From: Eutrigla gurnardus
Taxonomy: Eukaryota > Chordata > Actinopteri > Perciformes > Triglidae
NCBI GenBank assembly: GCA_963514095.1
Contig: OY741267.1
Location: 12,099,585-12,163,584 of the forward strand
Direction: 5' to 3'
Length of the DNA stretch: 64,000 nt
This document shows, in pieces, positions 1 to 10,422 of this stretch. The position numbers were made by a program, and so were the translations under genes. Each line of letters opens with the position of its first letter. Positions within the stretch are counted from its first letter, which is position 1. Below the pieces are notes generated by a model. It saw only the letters and a list, made by a program, of their open reading frames with translations, was not told where the DNA came from and made no database searches.

Positions 1-1519
1 AAAAAAGTTATATTGGTACTGTAAACTACAATATTGGTATTTTGAAATTGAAACTGCAATAAATTTCTGAAAGCTCAATATTTTCGCACACATTTTTTCC
101 CATTTTTGTTCATGAAGGGGTTTTTGTTTAATTTAGATATAATGAATCACATTAAGTACACAATGTGTAGTTAGCGATAACCTCATTTAGTCAGACTGGT
201 TGAAGTAAAACAATATTTCCCAAGACTACAATCAAACCACAGACACTGAAATCCTTATGTCAAAAAAGGCAATTTTGTAAACTCAAAGATAAGCCATAAA
301 ACAAGTATTTTTATTCCTTGGCCATGATGGGACACAATCTGGATTTGCATCATGTTTCACATTCACTTTGAATGTAAGGCATCACATTTTATTTGATTTA
401 TGGATTACATATCATTTCCCACTGAGGATCAAACATGCCTCCTGACACAAACCAGAAAAAAATAGGAATTTTCAAAACTTCTGTCAAACTTCAGAATAAC
501 AGGTCACTGTGACAAGCAAAAGTCTTTGAAAATGGCAAATTTGTTCTGATATGGATAGTAGAGACTGCTGCCTGCATGTTGATGACATGAATGCAAACTG
601 AGCAATTGATCCCTCTTGATTGGCTGGAGTTGCCTCGGTGGTCGTGGGAGAATTTCCCCAGTGGATTAGGCCTACTGGGTTTTTCACACTCACTTCCATT
701 GATTGTTGTTGTGACTCATTGTATGCATGTATTTTTCATACATAATTATCACTTGATTGTCCGAACAAACATCGTTACATTTCAAAGGAGGTGACCAGAA
801 AGTGAGTTGTTGTCAGTAGACGACTCTGCTTTTGTCTCAAAGAGGCTCACATTGATCAGCGACTGCAAACCTAAACTCCACTCACCACTTGCACCTGGAC
901 AACGACCTGAAGGAATTGTGCATTTTGAAAGAAAATGGGACAGTGTTGACACCAAGGAGGACTTTGTCCATCCTGGAGAGGGAGGTTAACTGGCTGGTCA
1001 TGAGAAACCACTGGACTTTACCTGCTCAGCAGCAAACAGCAGACCCCAATCCAGAAGGACTCAAGGAACCAGATCTGCTTCTTTTGGTGACTGAATCCAT
1101 CGATCTGTAGTATTGATACACTTTACTTGTGATGTCATTTCATTCATAGCATCCTCTCGTTTCACAACTAATCAACAGAAAGCACACTTCATTATTTGAT
1201 CTGAAATGTAAATGTGTAAACATCACCTGACATAAAATCTTCAAATGTGGTCAACCTGAACTTCAGGAGATGGAAACATGAGAAAAAGTCCAAAACCAAC
1301 CTCAACACTTCTATGAAACATGACTGATATTATGTTGCACACTAAAATAAAACCTCTAATCAGTGAGAATCAAAAGGACAACAGCTAATAAAGAAATCCA
1401 TTCAGCCATTTCAATACATAGCAGGAGTCATTTTGTCACATTTTCCCCATAAACTTAATTTCACCACAATAGGCACTTATGTCCATTTGGATTTGGAGCT
1501 CTTTCTCTCTTTGAACGAG
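1..1519 (+). repeat. finTRIM array spacer before unit 1 (type A)
   Basis: The stretch begins inside the 3' flank of an upstream unit that lies outside the window: an A-run, then a polyadenylation signal AATAAA at 58-63. The rest is unit spacer that recurs almost unchanged between all genes. It is AT-rich, with short open frames around 590-1110 that I do not regard as genes. This is a 'type A' spacer because it contains the imperfect palindrome GGTCACTGTGACA at 502-514, which 'type B' spacers lack. No RNA gene is visible. Confidence 0.85.
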
Positions 1520-1645
1520 CCAATGGGGACGCTCCAACCGACCGACCAATGACCTCAAAGGGCCCGCCCCCACTCTGCTGCGGTCCAATCAAGTTCTGAA
1601 TACCAGAAACCTTGGTAACCCCTCCCTCCATCTCCTGCTATAAAA
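1520..1645 (+). promoter_or_regulatory. finTRIM unit 1 core promoter
   Basis: CCAAT boxes lie at 1520-1524, 1546-1550 and 1585-1589, a GC-rich box (GGGCCCGCCCCC) at 1560-1571, and a TATA box (TATAAAA) at 1639-1645. The TATA box is 82 bp before the ATG. This implies a 5' leader of roughly 50 nt with no upstream ATG, and therefore an unspliced gene. The arrangement is conserved in front of every other copy, which argues for function. The exact transcription start is inferred. Confidence 0.75.
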
Positions 1646-1720
1646 CAGCTCGTCTTGACCTGTTGGTCAGAGCTGCTGCTGACTTTGTTCAGAGAAACTC
1701 TTTGTTCACTGAGAGGAGAA

Positions 1721-3388
1721 ATGGAACACAAAAGACTCAAACTGGACCAGGAAACCTTGTCTTGTTGCATCTGTTTGGATCTACTGAAGGACCCGGTGAC
1801 TATTCCCTGTGGAAACAGCTACTGCATGAAGTGTATTGAAACCTACTGGGATAAGAAGGAGATCCACAGCTGCCCTCAGTGTAGGCAGACCTTTACACCG
1901 AGGCCTGTCCTGCTGAAAAACACCATGTTGGCAGTTTTGGTGGAGGAGCTGAAGAAGACTGGACTCCAAGCTGCTTCTGCTGGTCTCTGCTATGCTGGAC
2001 CTGAAGAGGTGGCCTGTGATTTCTGCACTGGGAGGAAACTGAAAGCCCTCAAGTCCTGTCTGGTGTGTCTGGCCTCTTACTGTGAGAAACACCTCCAGCC
2101 TCATTATGAATCACCAGCATTCAAGAAACACCAGCTGGTGGAGCCCTCCAACAAGCTCCAGGAGAACGTGTGCTCTCGTCATGATGAGGTGATGAAGATG
2201 TTCTGCCGTACTGATCAGCAGTCTATCTGTTATCTCTGCGCTGTGGAGGAACACAAAGGCCACGACACAGTCTCAGCTGCAGCAGAAAGGACTGAGAGGC
2301 AGAGAGAGTTGGATGTGAGTCGACTAAACATCCAGCAGAGAATCCAGGACAGAGACAAAGATGTGAAGCTGCTCCAACAGGAGGTGGAGGCTATCAACCA
2401 CTCTGCTGATAAAGCAGTGGAGGACAGTGAGGTGATGTTCACAGAGCTGATCCGTCTCATGGAGAAAAGACGCTCTGACGTGAAGCAGCAGGTCAGATCC
2501 CGGCAGGAAACTGAAGTGAGTCGAGTCACAGAGCTTCAGGAGAAGCTGGAGCAGGAGATCAGTGAGCTGAAGAGGAAAGACGCTGAGCTGGAGAAGCTCT
2601 CACACACAGAGGATCACAACCAGTTTCTACACTACTACCCATCGCTGTCACCACTCGGTGAGTCCACACACTCATCCAGCATCAACACCCGTCCTCTGCG
2701 CAACTTTGAGGACGTGACAGCGGCTGTGTCAGCGGTCAGAGATGACCTGCATGATGTTCTGACAGAGAAATGGATGAAGGTCTTAGCTAAAGGGACTGGT
2801 GTGGTTGTTTCACTGCCGCAACCAGAGCCCAGGACCAGAGCTGAATTCTTAAAATATTCATGTGCACTCACACTGGATCCAAACACGGCACACAGAGACT
2901 TGATATTATCTGAGGGGAAGAGGAAAGTAACAATGACGGTACCAGGACAGACCGTTCGTAATCACAGAGACAGATTCCAAGATTGGAATCAGGTCCTGAG
3001 TAGAGAGAGTCTGACTGGACGCTGTTACTGGGAGGTGGAGAACACTGGGGGGTTAATTTCTATAGCAGTCGCATACAAGAGTAACATCAGAAAAGGTAAC
3101 CTGCAAGAAGTTGGGTTTGGATACAGTGATAAATCTTGGGCATTAGCAAGTGACAATAAGAGATATGAACTCATTCACAACAAAGTCCTAACTCGCGTCT
3201 CAGGTCCTCCGTCCTCCAAAGTAGGAGTGTACCTGGATCACGGAGCAGGTATACTGTCCTTCTATAGGGTCTCCAAGACCATGACTCTCCTCCACAGAGT
3301 CCAGACCAGGTTCACTGAGCCTCTCCATGCTGGATTTTCTTTAGATTTCTGTTACGGGGAATCTGTTGTGCTCTGTAAACTCAAATAG
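1721..3388 (+). CDS. finTRIM / TRIM16-like protein, unit 1 (RING His replaced)
   Basis: This is a 555-residue tripartite-motif protein, full length for the family, which acts as a presumed cytosolic E3 ubiquitin ligase in antiviral innate immunity. Domains are RING (15-54), B-box 1 (about 99-140), B-box 2 (C151, H154, C162, C170, C173, H178, H181), coiled coil (about 185-300) and PRY-SPRY (about 375-555, with LDP near 385, WEVE at 437-440 and LDHGAGILSFY at 505-515). The ATG at 1721 is chosen over an in-frame upstream start because it has G at -3 and +4, sits just before the RING, and is kept in all copies. The RING ligands are C15, C18, C30, [32], C35, C38, C51 and C54. Residue 32, His in most copies, is Asn here (codon AAC at 1814-1816), so zinc site 2 may be weakened. 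Private changes are D305Y, D360G and N400K. Confidence 0.92.
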   Translation: MEHKRLKLDQETLSCCICLDLLKDPVTIPCGNSYCMKCIETYWDKKEIHSCPQCRQTFTPRPVLLKNTMLAVLVEELKKTGLQAASAGLCYAGPEEVACDFCTGRKLKALKSCLVCLASYCEKHLQPHYESPAFKKHQLVEPSNKLQENVCSRHDEVMKMFCRTDQQSICYLCAVEEHKGHDTVSAAAERTERQRELDVSRLNIQQRIQDRDKDVKLLQQEVEAINHSADKAVEDSEVMFTELIRLMEKRRSDVKQQVRSRQETEVSRVTELQEKLEQEISELKRKDAELEKLSHTEDHNQFLHYYPSLSPLGESTHSSSINTRPLRNFEDVTAAVSAVRDDLHDVLTEKWMKVLAKGTGVVVSLPQPEPRTRAEFLKYSCALTLDPNTAHRDLILSEGKRKVTMTVPGQTVRNHRDRFQDWNQVLSRESLTGRCYWEVENTGGLISIAVAYKSNIRKGNLQEVGFGYSDKSWALASDNKRYELIHNKVLTRVSGPPSSKVGVYLDHGAGILSFYRVSKTMTLLHRVQTRFTEPLHAGFSLDFCYGESVVLCKLK

Positions 3389-5035
3389 ACAGAAGTCAGT
3401 TAACAGTTGAATTCAGTCTTTTAACTCTTCAACCCATTGTGTCTCCATGTTTGCTGCAGATTGTTGGTTCTTCACTGCTCTGAGATCAGCTGTCAAACAT
3501 GACAGTTGATCATGTTCATGATTTAAAAAAAAAGTTATATTGGTACTGGAAACTACAATATTGGTATTTTGAAATTGAAACTGCAATAAATTTCTGAAAG
3601 CTCAATATTTTCGCACACATTTTTGTTCATGAAGGGGTTTTTGTTTAATTTAGATATAATGAATCACATTAAGTACACAATGTGTAGTTAGCGATAACCT
3701 CATTTAGTCAGACTGGTTGAAGTAAAACAATATTTCCCAAGACTACAATCAAACCACAGACACTGAAATCCTTATGTCAAAAAAGGCAATTTTGTAAACT
3801 CAAAGAAAGCCATAAAACAAGTATTTTTATTCCTTGGCCATGATGGGACACAATCTGGATTTGCATCATGTTTCACATTCACTTTGAATGTAAGGCATCA
3901 CATTTTATTTGATTTATGGATTACATATAATTTCCCACTGAGGATCAAACATGCCTCCTGACACAAACCAGAAAAAAATAGGAATTTTCAAAACTTCTGT
4001 CAAACTTCAGAATAACAGGTCACTGTGACAAGCAAAAGTCTTTGAAAATGGCAAAATTGTTCTGATATGGATAGTAGAGACTGCTGCCTGCATGTTGATG
4101 ACATGAATGCAAACTGAGCAATTGATCCCTCTTGATTGGCTGGAGTTGCCTCGGTGGTTGTGGGAGAATTTCCCCAGTGGATTAGGCCTACTGGGTTTTT
4201 CACACTCACTTCCATTGATTGTTGTTGTGACTCATTGTATGCATGTATTTTTCATACATAATTATCACTTGATTGTCCGAACAAACATCGTTACATTTCA
4301 AAGGAGGTGACCAGAAAGTGAGTTGTTGTCAGTAGACGACTCTGCTTTTGTCTCAAAGAGGCTCACATTGATCAGCGACTGCAAACCTAAACTCCACTCA
4401 CCACTTGCACCTGGACAACGACCTGAAGGAATTGTGCATTTTGAAAGAAAATGGGACAGTGTTGACACCAAGGAGGACTTTGTCCATCCTGGAGAGGGAG
4501 GTTAACTGGCCGGTCATGAGAAACCACTGGACTTTACCTGCTCAGCAGCAAACAGCAGACCCCAATCCAGAAGGACTCAAGGAACCAGATCTGCTTCTTT
4601 TGGTGACTGAATCCATCGATCTGTAGTATTGATACACTTTACTTGTGATGTCATTTCATTCATAGCATCCTCTCGTTTCACAACTAATCAACAGAAAGCA
4701 CACTTCATTATTTGATCTGAAATGTAAATGTGTAAACATCACCTGACATAAAATCTTCAAATGTGGTCAACCTGAACTTCAGGAGATGGAAACATGAGAA
4801 AAAGTCCAAAACCAACCTCAACACTTCTATGAAACATGACTGATATTATGTTGCACACTAAAATAAAACCTCTAATCAGTGAGAATCAAAAGGACAACAG
4901 CTAATAAAGAAATCCATTCAGCCATTTCAATACATAGCAGGAGTCATTTTGTCACATTTTCCCCATAAACTTAATTTCACCACAATAGGCACTTATGTCC
5001 ATTTGGATTTGGAGCTCTTTCTCTCTTTGAACGAG
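3389..5035 (+). repeat. 3' flank and type A spacer between units 1 and 2
   Basis: After the stop codon there are about 150 bp of probable 3' UTR, an A-run, and a polyadenylation signal AATAAA at 3585-3590. The standard spacer follows, with the palindrome GGTCACTGTGACA at 4018-4030. A short T-rich piece around 3620 is missing relative to the first spacer. I see no gene. Confidence 0.8.
3585..3590 (+). terminator. Polyadenylation signal of finTRIM unit 1
   Basis: A canonical AATAAA lies about 197 bp after the stop codon at 3388. The same hexamer sits in the same place after most other copies. It is altered to AATACA after units 3 and 9. Confidence 0.65.
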
Positions 5036-5161
5036 CCAATGGGGACGCTCCAACCGACCGACCAATGACCTCAAAGGGCCCGCCCCCACTCTGCTGCGGT
5101 CCAATCAAGTTCTGAATAACAGAAACCTTGGTAACCCCTCCCTCCATCTCCTGCTATAAAA
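5036..5161 (+). promoter_or_regulatory. finTRIM unit 2 core promoter
   Basis: The three CCAAT boxes, the GC box and TATAAAA (5155-5161) are in the same order and spacing as in unit 1. This includes the four-A form of the TATA box seen only in units 1 and 2; the other units have one more A. Confidence 0.75.
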
Positions 5162-5236
5162 CAGCTCGTCTTGACCTGTTGGTCAGAGCTGCTGCTGACT
5201 TTGTTCAGAGAAACTCTTTGTTCACTGAGAGGAGAA

Positions 5237-6904
5237 ATGGAACACAAAAGACTCAAACTGGACCAGGAAACCTTCTCTTGTTGCATCTGTTTGGATCTAC
5301 TGAAGGACCCGGTGACTATTCCCTGTGGAAACAGCTACTGCATGAAGTGTATTGAAACCTACTGGGATAAGAAGGAGATCCACAGCTGCCCTCAGTGTAG
5401 GCAGACCTTTACACCGAGGCCTGTCCTGCTGAAAAACACCATGTTGGCAGTTTTGGTGGAGGAGCTGAAGAAGACTGGACTCCAAGCTGCTTCTGCTGGT
5501 CTCTGCTATGCTGGACCTGAAGATGTGCCCTGTGATTTCTGCACTGGGAGGAAACTGAAAGCCCTCAAGTCCTGTCTGGTGTGTCTGGCCTCTTACTGTG
5601 AGAAACACCTCCAGCCTCATTATGAATCACCAGCATTCAAGAAACATCAGCTGGTGGAGCCCTCCAACAAGCTCCAGGAGAACGTGTGCTCTCGTCATGA
5701 TGAGGTGATGAAGATGTTCTGCCGTACTGATCAGCAGTCTATCTGTTATCTCTGCGCTGTGGAGGAACACAAAGGCCACGACACAGTCTCAGCTGCAGCA
5801 GAAAGGACTGAGAGGCAGAGAGAGTTGGATGTGAGTCGACTAAACATCCAGCAGAGAATCCAGGACAGAGACAAAGATGTGAAGCTGCTCCAACAGGAGG
5901 TGGAGGCTATCAACCACTCTGCTGATAAAGCAGTGGAGGACAGTGAGGTGATGTTCACTGAGCTGATCCGTCTCATGGAGAAAAGACGCTCTGACGTGAA
6001 GCAGCAGGTCAGATCCCGGCAGGAAACTGAAGTGAGTCGAGTCACAGAGCTTCAGGAGAAGCTGGAGCAGGAGATCAGTGAGCTGAAGAGGAAAGACGCT
6101 GAGCTGGAGAAGCTCTCACACACAGAGGATCACAACCAGTTTCTACACGACTACCCGTCGCTGTCACCACTCAGTGAGTCCACACACTCATCCAGCATCA
6201 ACACCCGTCCTCTGCGCAACTTTGAGGACGTGACAGCGGCTGTGTCAGCGGTCAGAGATGACCTGCATGATGTTCTGACAGAGAAATGGATGAAGGTCTT
6301 GGCTAAAGGGACTGATGTGGTTGTTTCACTGCCGCAACCAGAGCCCAGGACCAGAGCTGAATTCTTAAAATATTCATGTGCACTCACACTGGATCCAAAC
6401 ACGGCACACAGAGACTTGATATTATCTGAGGGGAACAGGAAAGTAACAATGACGGTACCAGGACAGACCGTTCGTAATCACAGAGACAGATTCCAAGATT
6501 GGAATCAGGTCCTGAGTAGAGAGAGTCTGACTGGACGCTGTTACTGGGAGGTGGAGAACACTGGGGGGTTAATTTCTATAGCAGTCGCATACAAGAGTAA
6601 CATCAGAAAAGGTAACCTGCAAGAAGTTGGGTTTGGATACAGTGATAAATCTTGGGCATTAGCAAGTGACAATAAGAGATATGAACTCATTCACAACAAA
6701 GTCCTAACTCGCGTCTCAGGTCCTCCGTCCTCCAAAGTAGGAGTGTACCTGGATCACGGAGCAGGTATACTGTCCTTCTATAGGGTCTCCAAGACCATGG
6801 CTCTCCTCCACAGAGTCCAGACCAGGTTCACTGAGCCTCTCCATGGTGGATTTTCTTTAGATTTCTGTTACGGGGAATCTGTTGTGCTCTGTAAACTCAA
6901 ATAG
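5237..6904 (+). CDS. finTRIM / TRIM16-like protein, unit 2 (RING His replaced)
   Basis: The frame is an intact 555 residues with the complete RING/B-box/coiled-coil/PRY-SPRY order. It shares with unit 1 the substitution of the RING zinc ligand His32 by Asn (codon at 5330-5332), Lys7, and the Arg-Gln-Thr-Phe run after the last RING cysteine. These mark units 1 and 2 as a subgroup. It differs from unit 1 by D305, S313, N400, A522 and G537. It also has Pro98 ahead of the first B-box cysteine where most copies have Ala. Loss of the RING His suggests reduced or altered ligase activity, but the B-box, coiled-coil and SPRY parts look normal, so a dominant-negative or scaffold role is possible (inference). 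Confidence 0.92.
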   Translation: MEHKRLKLDQETFSCCICLDLLKDPVTIPCGNSYCMKCIETYWDKKEIHSCPQCRQTFTPRPVLLKNTMLAVLVEELKKTGLQAASAGLCYAGPEDVPCDFCTGRKLKALKSCLVCLASYCEKHLQPHYESPAFKKHQLVEPSNKLQENVCSRHDEVMKMFCRTDQQSICYLCAVEEHKGHDTVSAAAERTERQRELDVSRLNIQQRIQDRDKDVKLLQQEVEAINHSADKAVEDSEVMFTELIRLMEKRRSDVKQQVRSRQETEVSRVTELQEKLEQEISELKRKDAELEKLSHTEDHNQFLHDYPSLSPLSESTHSSSINTRPLRNFEDVTAAVSAVRDDLHDVLTEKWMKVLAKGTDVVVSLPQPEPRTRAEFLKYSCALTLDPNTAHRDLILSEGNRKVTMTVPGQTVRNHRDRFQDWNQVLSRESLTGRCYWEVENTGGLISIAVAYKSNIRKGNLQEVGFGYSDKSWALASDNKRYELIHNKVLTRVSGPPSSKVGVYLDHGAGILSFYRVSKTMALLHRVQTRFTEPLHGGFSLDFCYGESVVLCKLK

Positions 6905-8552
6905 ACAGAAGTCAGTTGAATTCAGTCTTTTAACTCTTCAACCCATTGTGTCTCCATGTTTGCTGCGGATTGTTGGTTCTTCACTGCTCTGAGATCAGCT
7001 GTCAAACATGACAGTTGATCATGTTCATGATAAAAAAAAAGTTATATTGGTACTGTAAACTACAATATTGGTATTTTGAAATTGAAACTGCAATAAATTT
7101 CTGAAAGCTCAATATTTTCGCACACATTTTTTCCCATTTTTGTTCATGAAGGGGTTTTTGTTTAATTTAGATATAATGAATCACATTAAGTACACAATGT
7201 GTAGTTAGCGATAACCTCATTTAGTCAGACTGGTTGAAGTAAAACAATATTTCCCAAGACTACAATCAAACCACAGACACTGAAATCCTTATGTCAAAAA
7301 AGGCAATTTTGTAAACTCAAAGATAAGCCATAAAACAAGTATTTTTATTCCTTGGCCATGATGGGACACAATCTGGATTTGCATCATGTTTCACATTCAC
7401 TTTGAATGTAAGGCATCACATTTTATTTGATTTATGGATTACATATAATTTCCCACTGAGGATCAAACATGCCTCCTGACACAAACCAGAAAAAAATAGG
7501 AATTTTCAAAACTTCTGTCAAACTTCAGAATAACAGGTCACTGTGACAAGCAAAAGTCTTTGAAAATGGCAAATTTGTTCCGATATGGATAGTAGAGACT
7601 GCTGCCTGCATGTTGATGACATGAATGCAAACTGAGCAATTGATCCCTCTTGATTGGCTGGAGTTGTCTCTGTGGTCGTGGGAGAATTTTCCCAGTGGAT
7701 TAGGCCTACTGGGTTTTTCACACTCACTTCCATTGATTGTTGTTGTGACTCATTGTATGCATGTATTTTTCATACATAATTATCACTTGATTGTCCGAAC
7801 AAACATCGTTACATTTCAAAGGAGGTGACCAGAAAGTGAGTTGTTGTCAGTAGACGACTCTGCTTTTGTCTCAAAGAGGCTCACATTGATCAGCGACTGC
7901 AAACCTAAACTCCACTCACCACTTGCACCTGGACAACGACCTGAAGGAATTGTGCTTTTTGAAAGAAAATGGGACAGTGTTGACACCAAGGAGGACTTTG
8001 TCCATCCTGGAGAGGGAGGTAACTGGCCGGTCATGAGAAACCACTGGACTTTACCTGCTCAGCAGCAAACAGCAGACCCCAATCCAGAAGGACTCAAAGA
8101 ACCAGATCTACTTCTTTTGGTGACTGAATCCATCGATCTGTAGTATTGATACACTTTACTTGTGATGTCATTTCATTCATAGCATCCTCTCGTTTCACAA
8201 CTAATCAACAGAAAGCACACTTCATTATTTGATCTGAAATGTAAATGTTTAAACATCACCTGACATAAAATCTTCAAATGTGGTCAACCTGAACTTCAGG
8301 AGATGGAAACATGAGAAAAAGTCCAAAACCAACCTCAACACTTCTATGAAACATGGCTGATATTATGTTGCACACTAAAATAAAACCTCTAATCAGTGAG
8401 AATCAAAAGGAGAACAGCTAATAAAGAAATCCATTCAGCCATTTCAATACATAGCAGGAGTAATTTTGTCACATTTTCCCCATAAACTTAATTACACCAC
8501 AATAGGCACTTATCTCCATTTGGATTTGGAGCTCTTTCTCTCTTTGAACGAG
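6905..8552 (+). repeat. 3' flank and type A spacer between units 2 and 3
   Basis: A conserved array spacer with an A-run near 7031, AATAAA near 7091 and the palindrome at 7536-7548. A one-base difference (GGTAACTGG rather than GGTTAACTGG near 8018) changes which small frame is open. This is one reason I do not call a gene here. Confidence 0.8.
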
Positions 8553-8678
8553 CCAATGGGGACGCTCCAACCGACCGACCAATGACCTCAAAGGGCCCGC
8601 CCCCACTCTGCTGCGGTCCAATCAAGTTCTGAATACCAGAAACCTTGGTAACCCCTCCCTCCATCTCCTGCTATAAAA
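8553..8678 (+). promoter_or_regulatory. finTRIM unit 3 core promoter
   Basis: Three CCAAT boxes, a GC box and TATA (8672-8678) are present. The TATA box has one extra A, and the leader reads CTCTGCCTG where units 1 and 2 read CTTGACCTG. This is the majority promoter form of the array. Confidence 0.75.
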
Positions 8679-8754
8679 ACAGCTCGTCTCTGCCTGTTGG
8701 TCAGAGCTGCTGCTGACTTTGTTCAGAGAAACTCTTTGTTCACTGAGAGGAGAA

Positions 8755-10422
8755 ATGGAACACAAAAGACTCAACCTGGACCAGGAAACCTTCTCTTGTT
8801 GCATCTGTTTGGATCTACTGAAGGACCCGGTGACTATTCCCTGTGGACACAGCTACTGCATGAAGTGTATTGAAACCTACTGGGATAAGAAGGAGATCCA
8901 CAGCTGCCCTCAGTGTAGTCAGGCCTTTACACCGAGGCCTGTCCTGCTGAAAAACACCATGTTGGCAGTTTTGGTGGAGGAGCTGAAGAAGACTGGACTC
9001 CAAGCTGCTCCTGCTGGTCTCTGCTATGCTGGACCTGAAGATGTGGCCTGTGATTTCTGCACTGGGAGGAAACTGAAAGCCCTCAAGTCCTGTCTGGTGT
9101 GTCTGGCCTCTTACTGTGAGAAACACCTCCAGCCTCATTATGAATCACCAGCATTCAAGAAACATCAGCTGGTGGAGCCCTCCAACAAGCTCCAGGAGAA
9201 CGTGTGCTCTCGTCATGACGAGGTGATGAAGATGTTCTGCCGTACTGGTCAGCAGTCTATCTGTTATCTCTGCACTGTGGAGGAACACAAAGGCCACGAC
9301 ACAGTCTCAGCTGCAGCAGAAAGGACTGAGAGGCAGAGAGAGTTGGATGTGAGTCGACTAAACATCCAGCAGAGAATCCAGAACAGAGACAAAGATGTGA
9401 AGCTGCTCCAACAGGAGGTGGAGGCTATCAACCACTCTGCTGATAAAGCAGTGGAGGACAGTGAGGTGATGTTCACTGAGCTGATCCGTCTCATGGAGAA
9501 AAGACGCTCTGACGTGAAGCAGCAGGTCAGATCCCGGCAGGAAACTGAATTGAGTCGAGTCACAGAGCTTCAGGAGAAGCTGGAGCAGGAGATCAGTGAG
9601 CTGAAGAGGAAAGACGCTGAGCTGGAGAAGCTCTCACACACAGAGGATCACAACCAGTTTCTACACGACTACCCGTCGCTGTCACCACTCAGTGAGTCCA
9701 CACACTCATCCAGCATCAACACCCGTCCTCTGCGCAACTTTGAGGACGTGACAGCGGCTGTGTCAGCGGTCAGAGATGACCTGCATGATGTTCTGACAGA
9801 GAAATGGATGAAGGTCTTAGCTAAGGGGACTGATGTGGTTGTTTCACTGTCGCAACCAGAGCCCAGGACCAGAGCTGAATTCTTAAAATATTCATGTGCA
9901 CTCACACTGGATCCAAACACGGCACACAGAGACTTGATATTATCTGAGGGGAACAGGAAAGTAACAATGACGGTACCAGGACAGACCGTTCGTAATCACA
10001 GAGACAGATTCCAAGATTGGAATCAGGTCCTGAGTAGAGAGAGTCTGACTGGACGCTGTTACTGGGAGGTGGAGAACACTGGGGGGTTAATTTCTATAGC
10101 AGTCGCATACAAGAGTAACATCAGAAAAGGTAACCTGCAAGAAGTTGGGTTTGGATACAGTGATAAATCTTGGGCATTAGCAAGTGACAATAAGAGATAT
10201 GAACTCATTCACAACACAGTCCTAACTCGCGTCTCAGGTCCTCCGTCCTCCAAAGTAGGAGTGTACCTGGATCACGGAGCAGGTATACTGTCCTTCTATA
10301 GGGTCTCCAAGACCATGACTCTCCTCCACAGAGTCCAGACCAGGTTCACTGAGCCTCTCCATGCTGGATTTTCTTTAGATTTCTGTTACGGGGAATCTGT
10401 TGTGCTCTGTAAACTCAAATAA
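8755..10422 (+). CDS. finTRIM / TRIM16-like protein, unit 3
   Basis: Intact, 555 residues. All eight RING zinc ligands are present, including His32. The run after the last RING cysteine is Ser-Gln-Ala-Phe, the majority form. Private substitutions include D165G and A174T in B-box 2, D210N and V266L in the coiled-coil region, P366S in the linker and K488T in the SPRY. It ends with TAA rather than the TAG used by the other copies. Several changes at otherwise invariant positions make it the most diverged intact copy seen here. The downstream polyadenylation hexamer is altered. Confidence 0.92.
   Translation: MEHKRLNLDQETFSCCICLDLLKDPVTIPCGHSYCMKCIETYWDKKEIHSCPQCSQAFTPRPVLLKNTMLAVLVEELKKTGLQAAPAGLCYAGPEDVACDFCTGRKLKALKSCLVCLASYCEKHLQPHYESPAFKKHQLVEPSNKLQENVCSRHDEVMKMFCRTGQQSICYLCTVEEHKGHDTVSAAAERTERQRELDVSRLNIQQRIQNRDKDVKLLQQEVEAINHSADKAVEDSEVMFTELIRLMEKRRSDVKQQVRSRQETELSRVTELQEKLEQEISELKRKDAELEKLSHTEDHNQFLHDYPSLSPLSESTHSSSINTRPLRNFEDVTAAVSAVRDDLHDVLTEKWMKVLAKGTDVVVSLSQPEPRTRAEFLKYSCALTLDPNTAHRDLILSEGNRKVTMTVPGQTVRNHRDRFQDWNQVLSRESLTGRCYWEVENTGGLISIAVAYKSNIRKGNLQEVGFGYSDKSWALASDNKRYELIHNTVLTRVSGPPSSKVGVYLDHGAGILSFYRVSKTMTLLHRVQTRFTEPLHAGFSLDFCYGESVVLCKLK

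Noticed and set aside
484..794. Antisense and sense 67-71 codon frames near the type A palindrome
   Set aside because: Low-information translations with no start context or domain; frames vary between type A and type B spacers.
807..1110. Small open frames in every spacer (60-100 codons) that might be a conserved upstream gene
   Set aside because: A one-base difference (GGTTAAC versus GGTAAC) switches which frame is open between units, several begin without ATG, and conservation is explained by recent duplication of the whole unit.
1655..1720. Upstream in-frame start giving a 577-residue unit 1 protein
   Set aside because: It lies at the expected transcription start just after the TATA box, is not an ATG conserved in other units, and would precede a well-placed ATG kept in all copies.
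1781..2886. Long antisense frames opposite each finTRIM exon (107, 99 and 83 codons)
   Set aside because: They recur only because the exon recurs, they lack recognisable domains, and their composition is that of complemented finTRIM codons.
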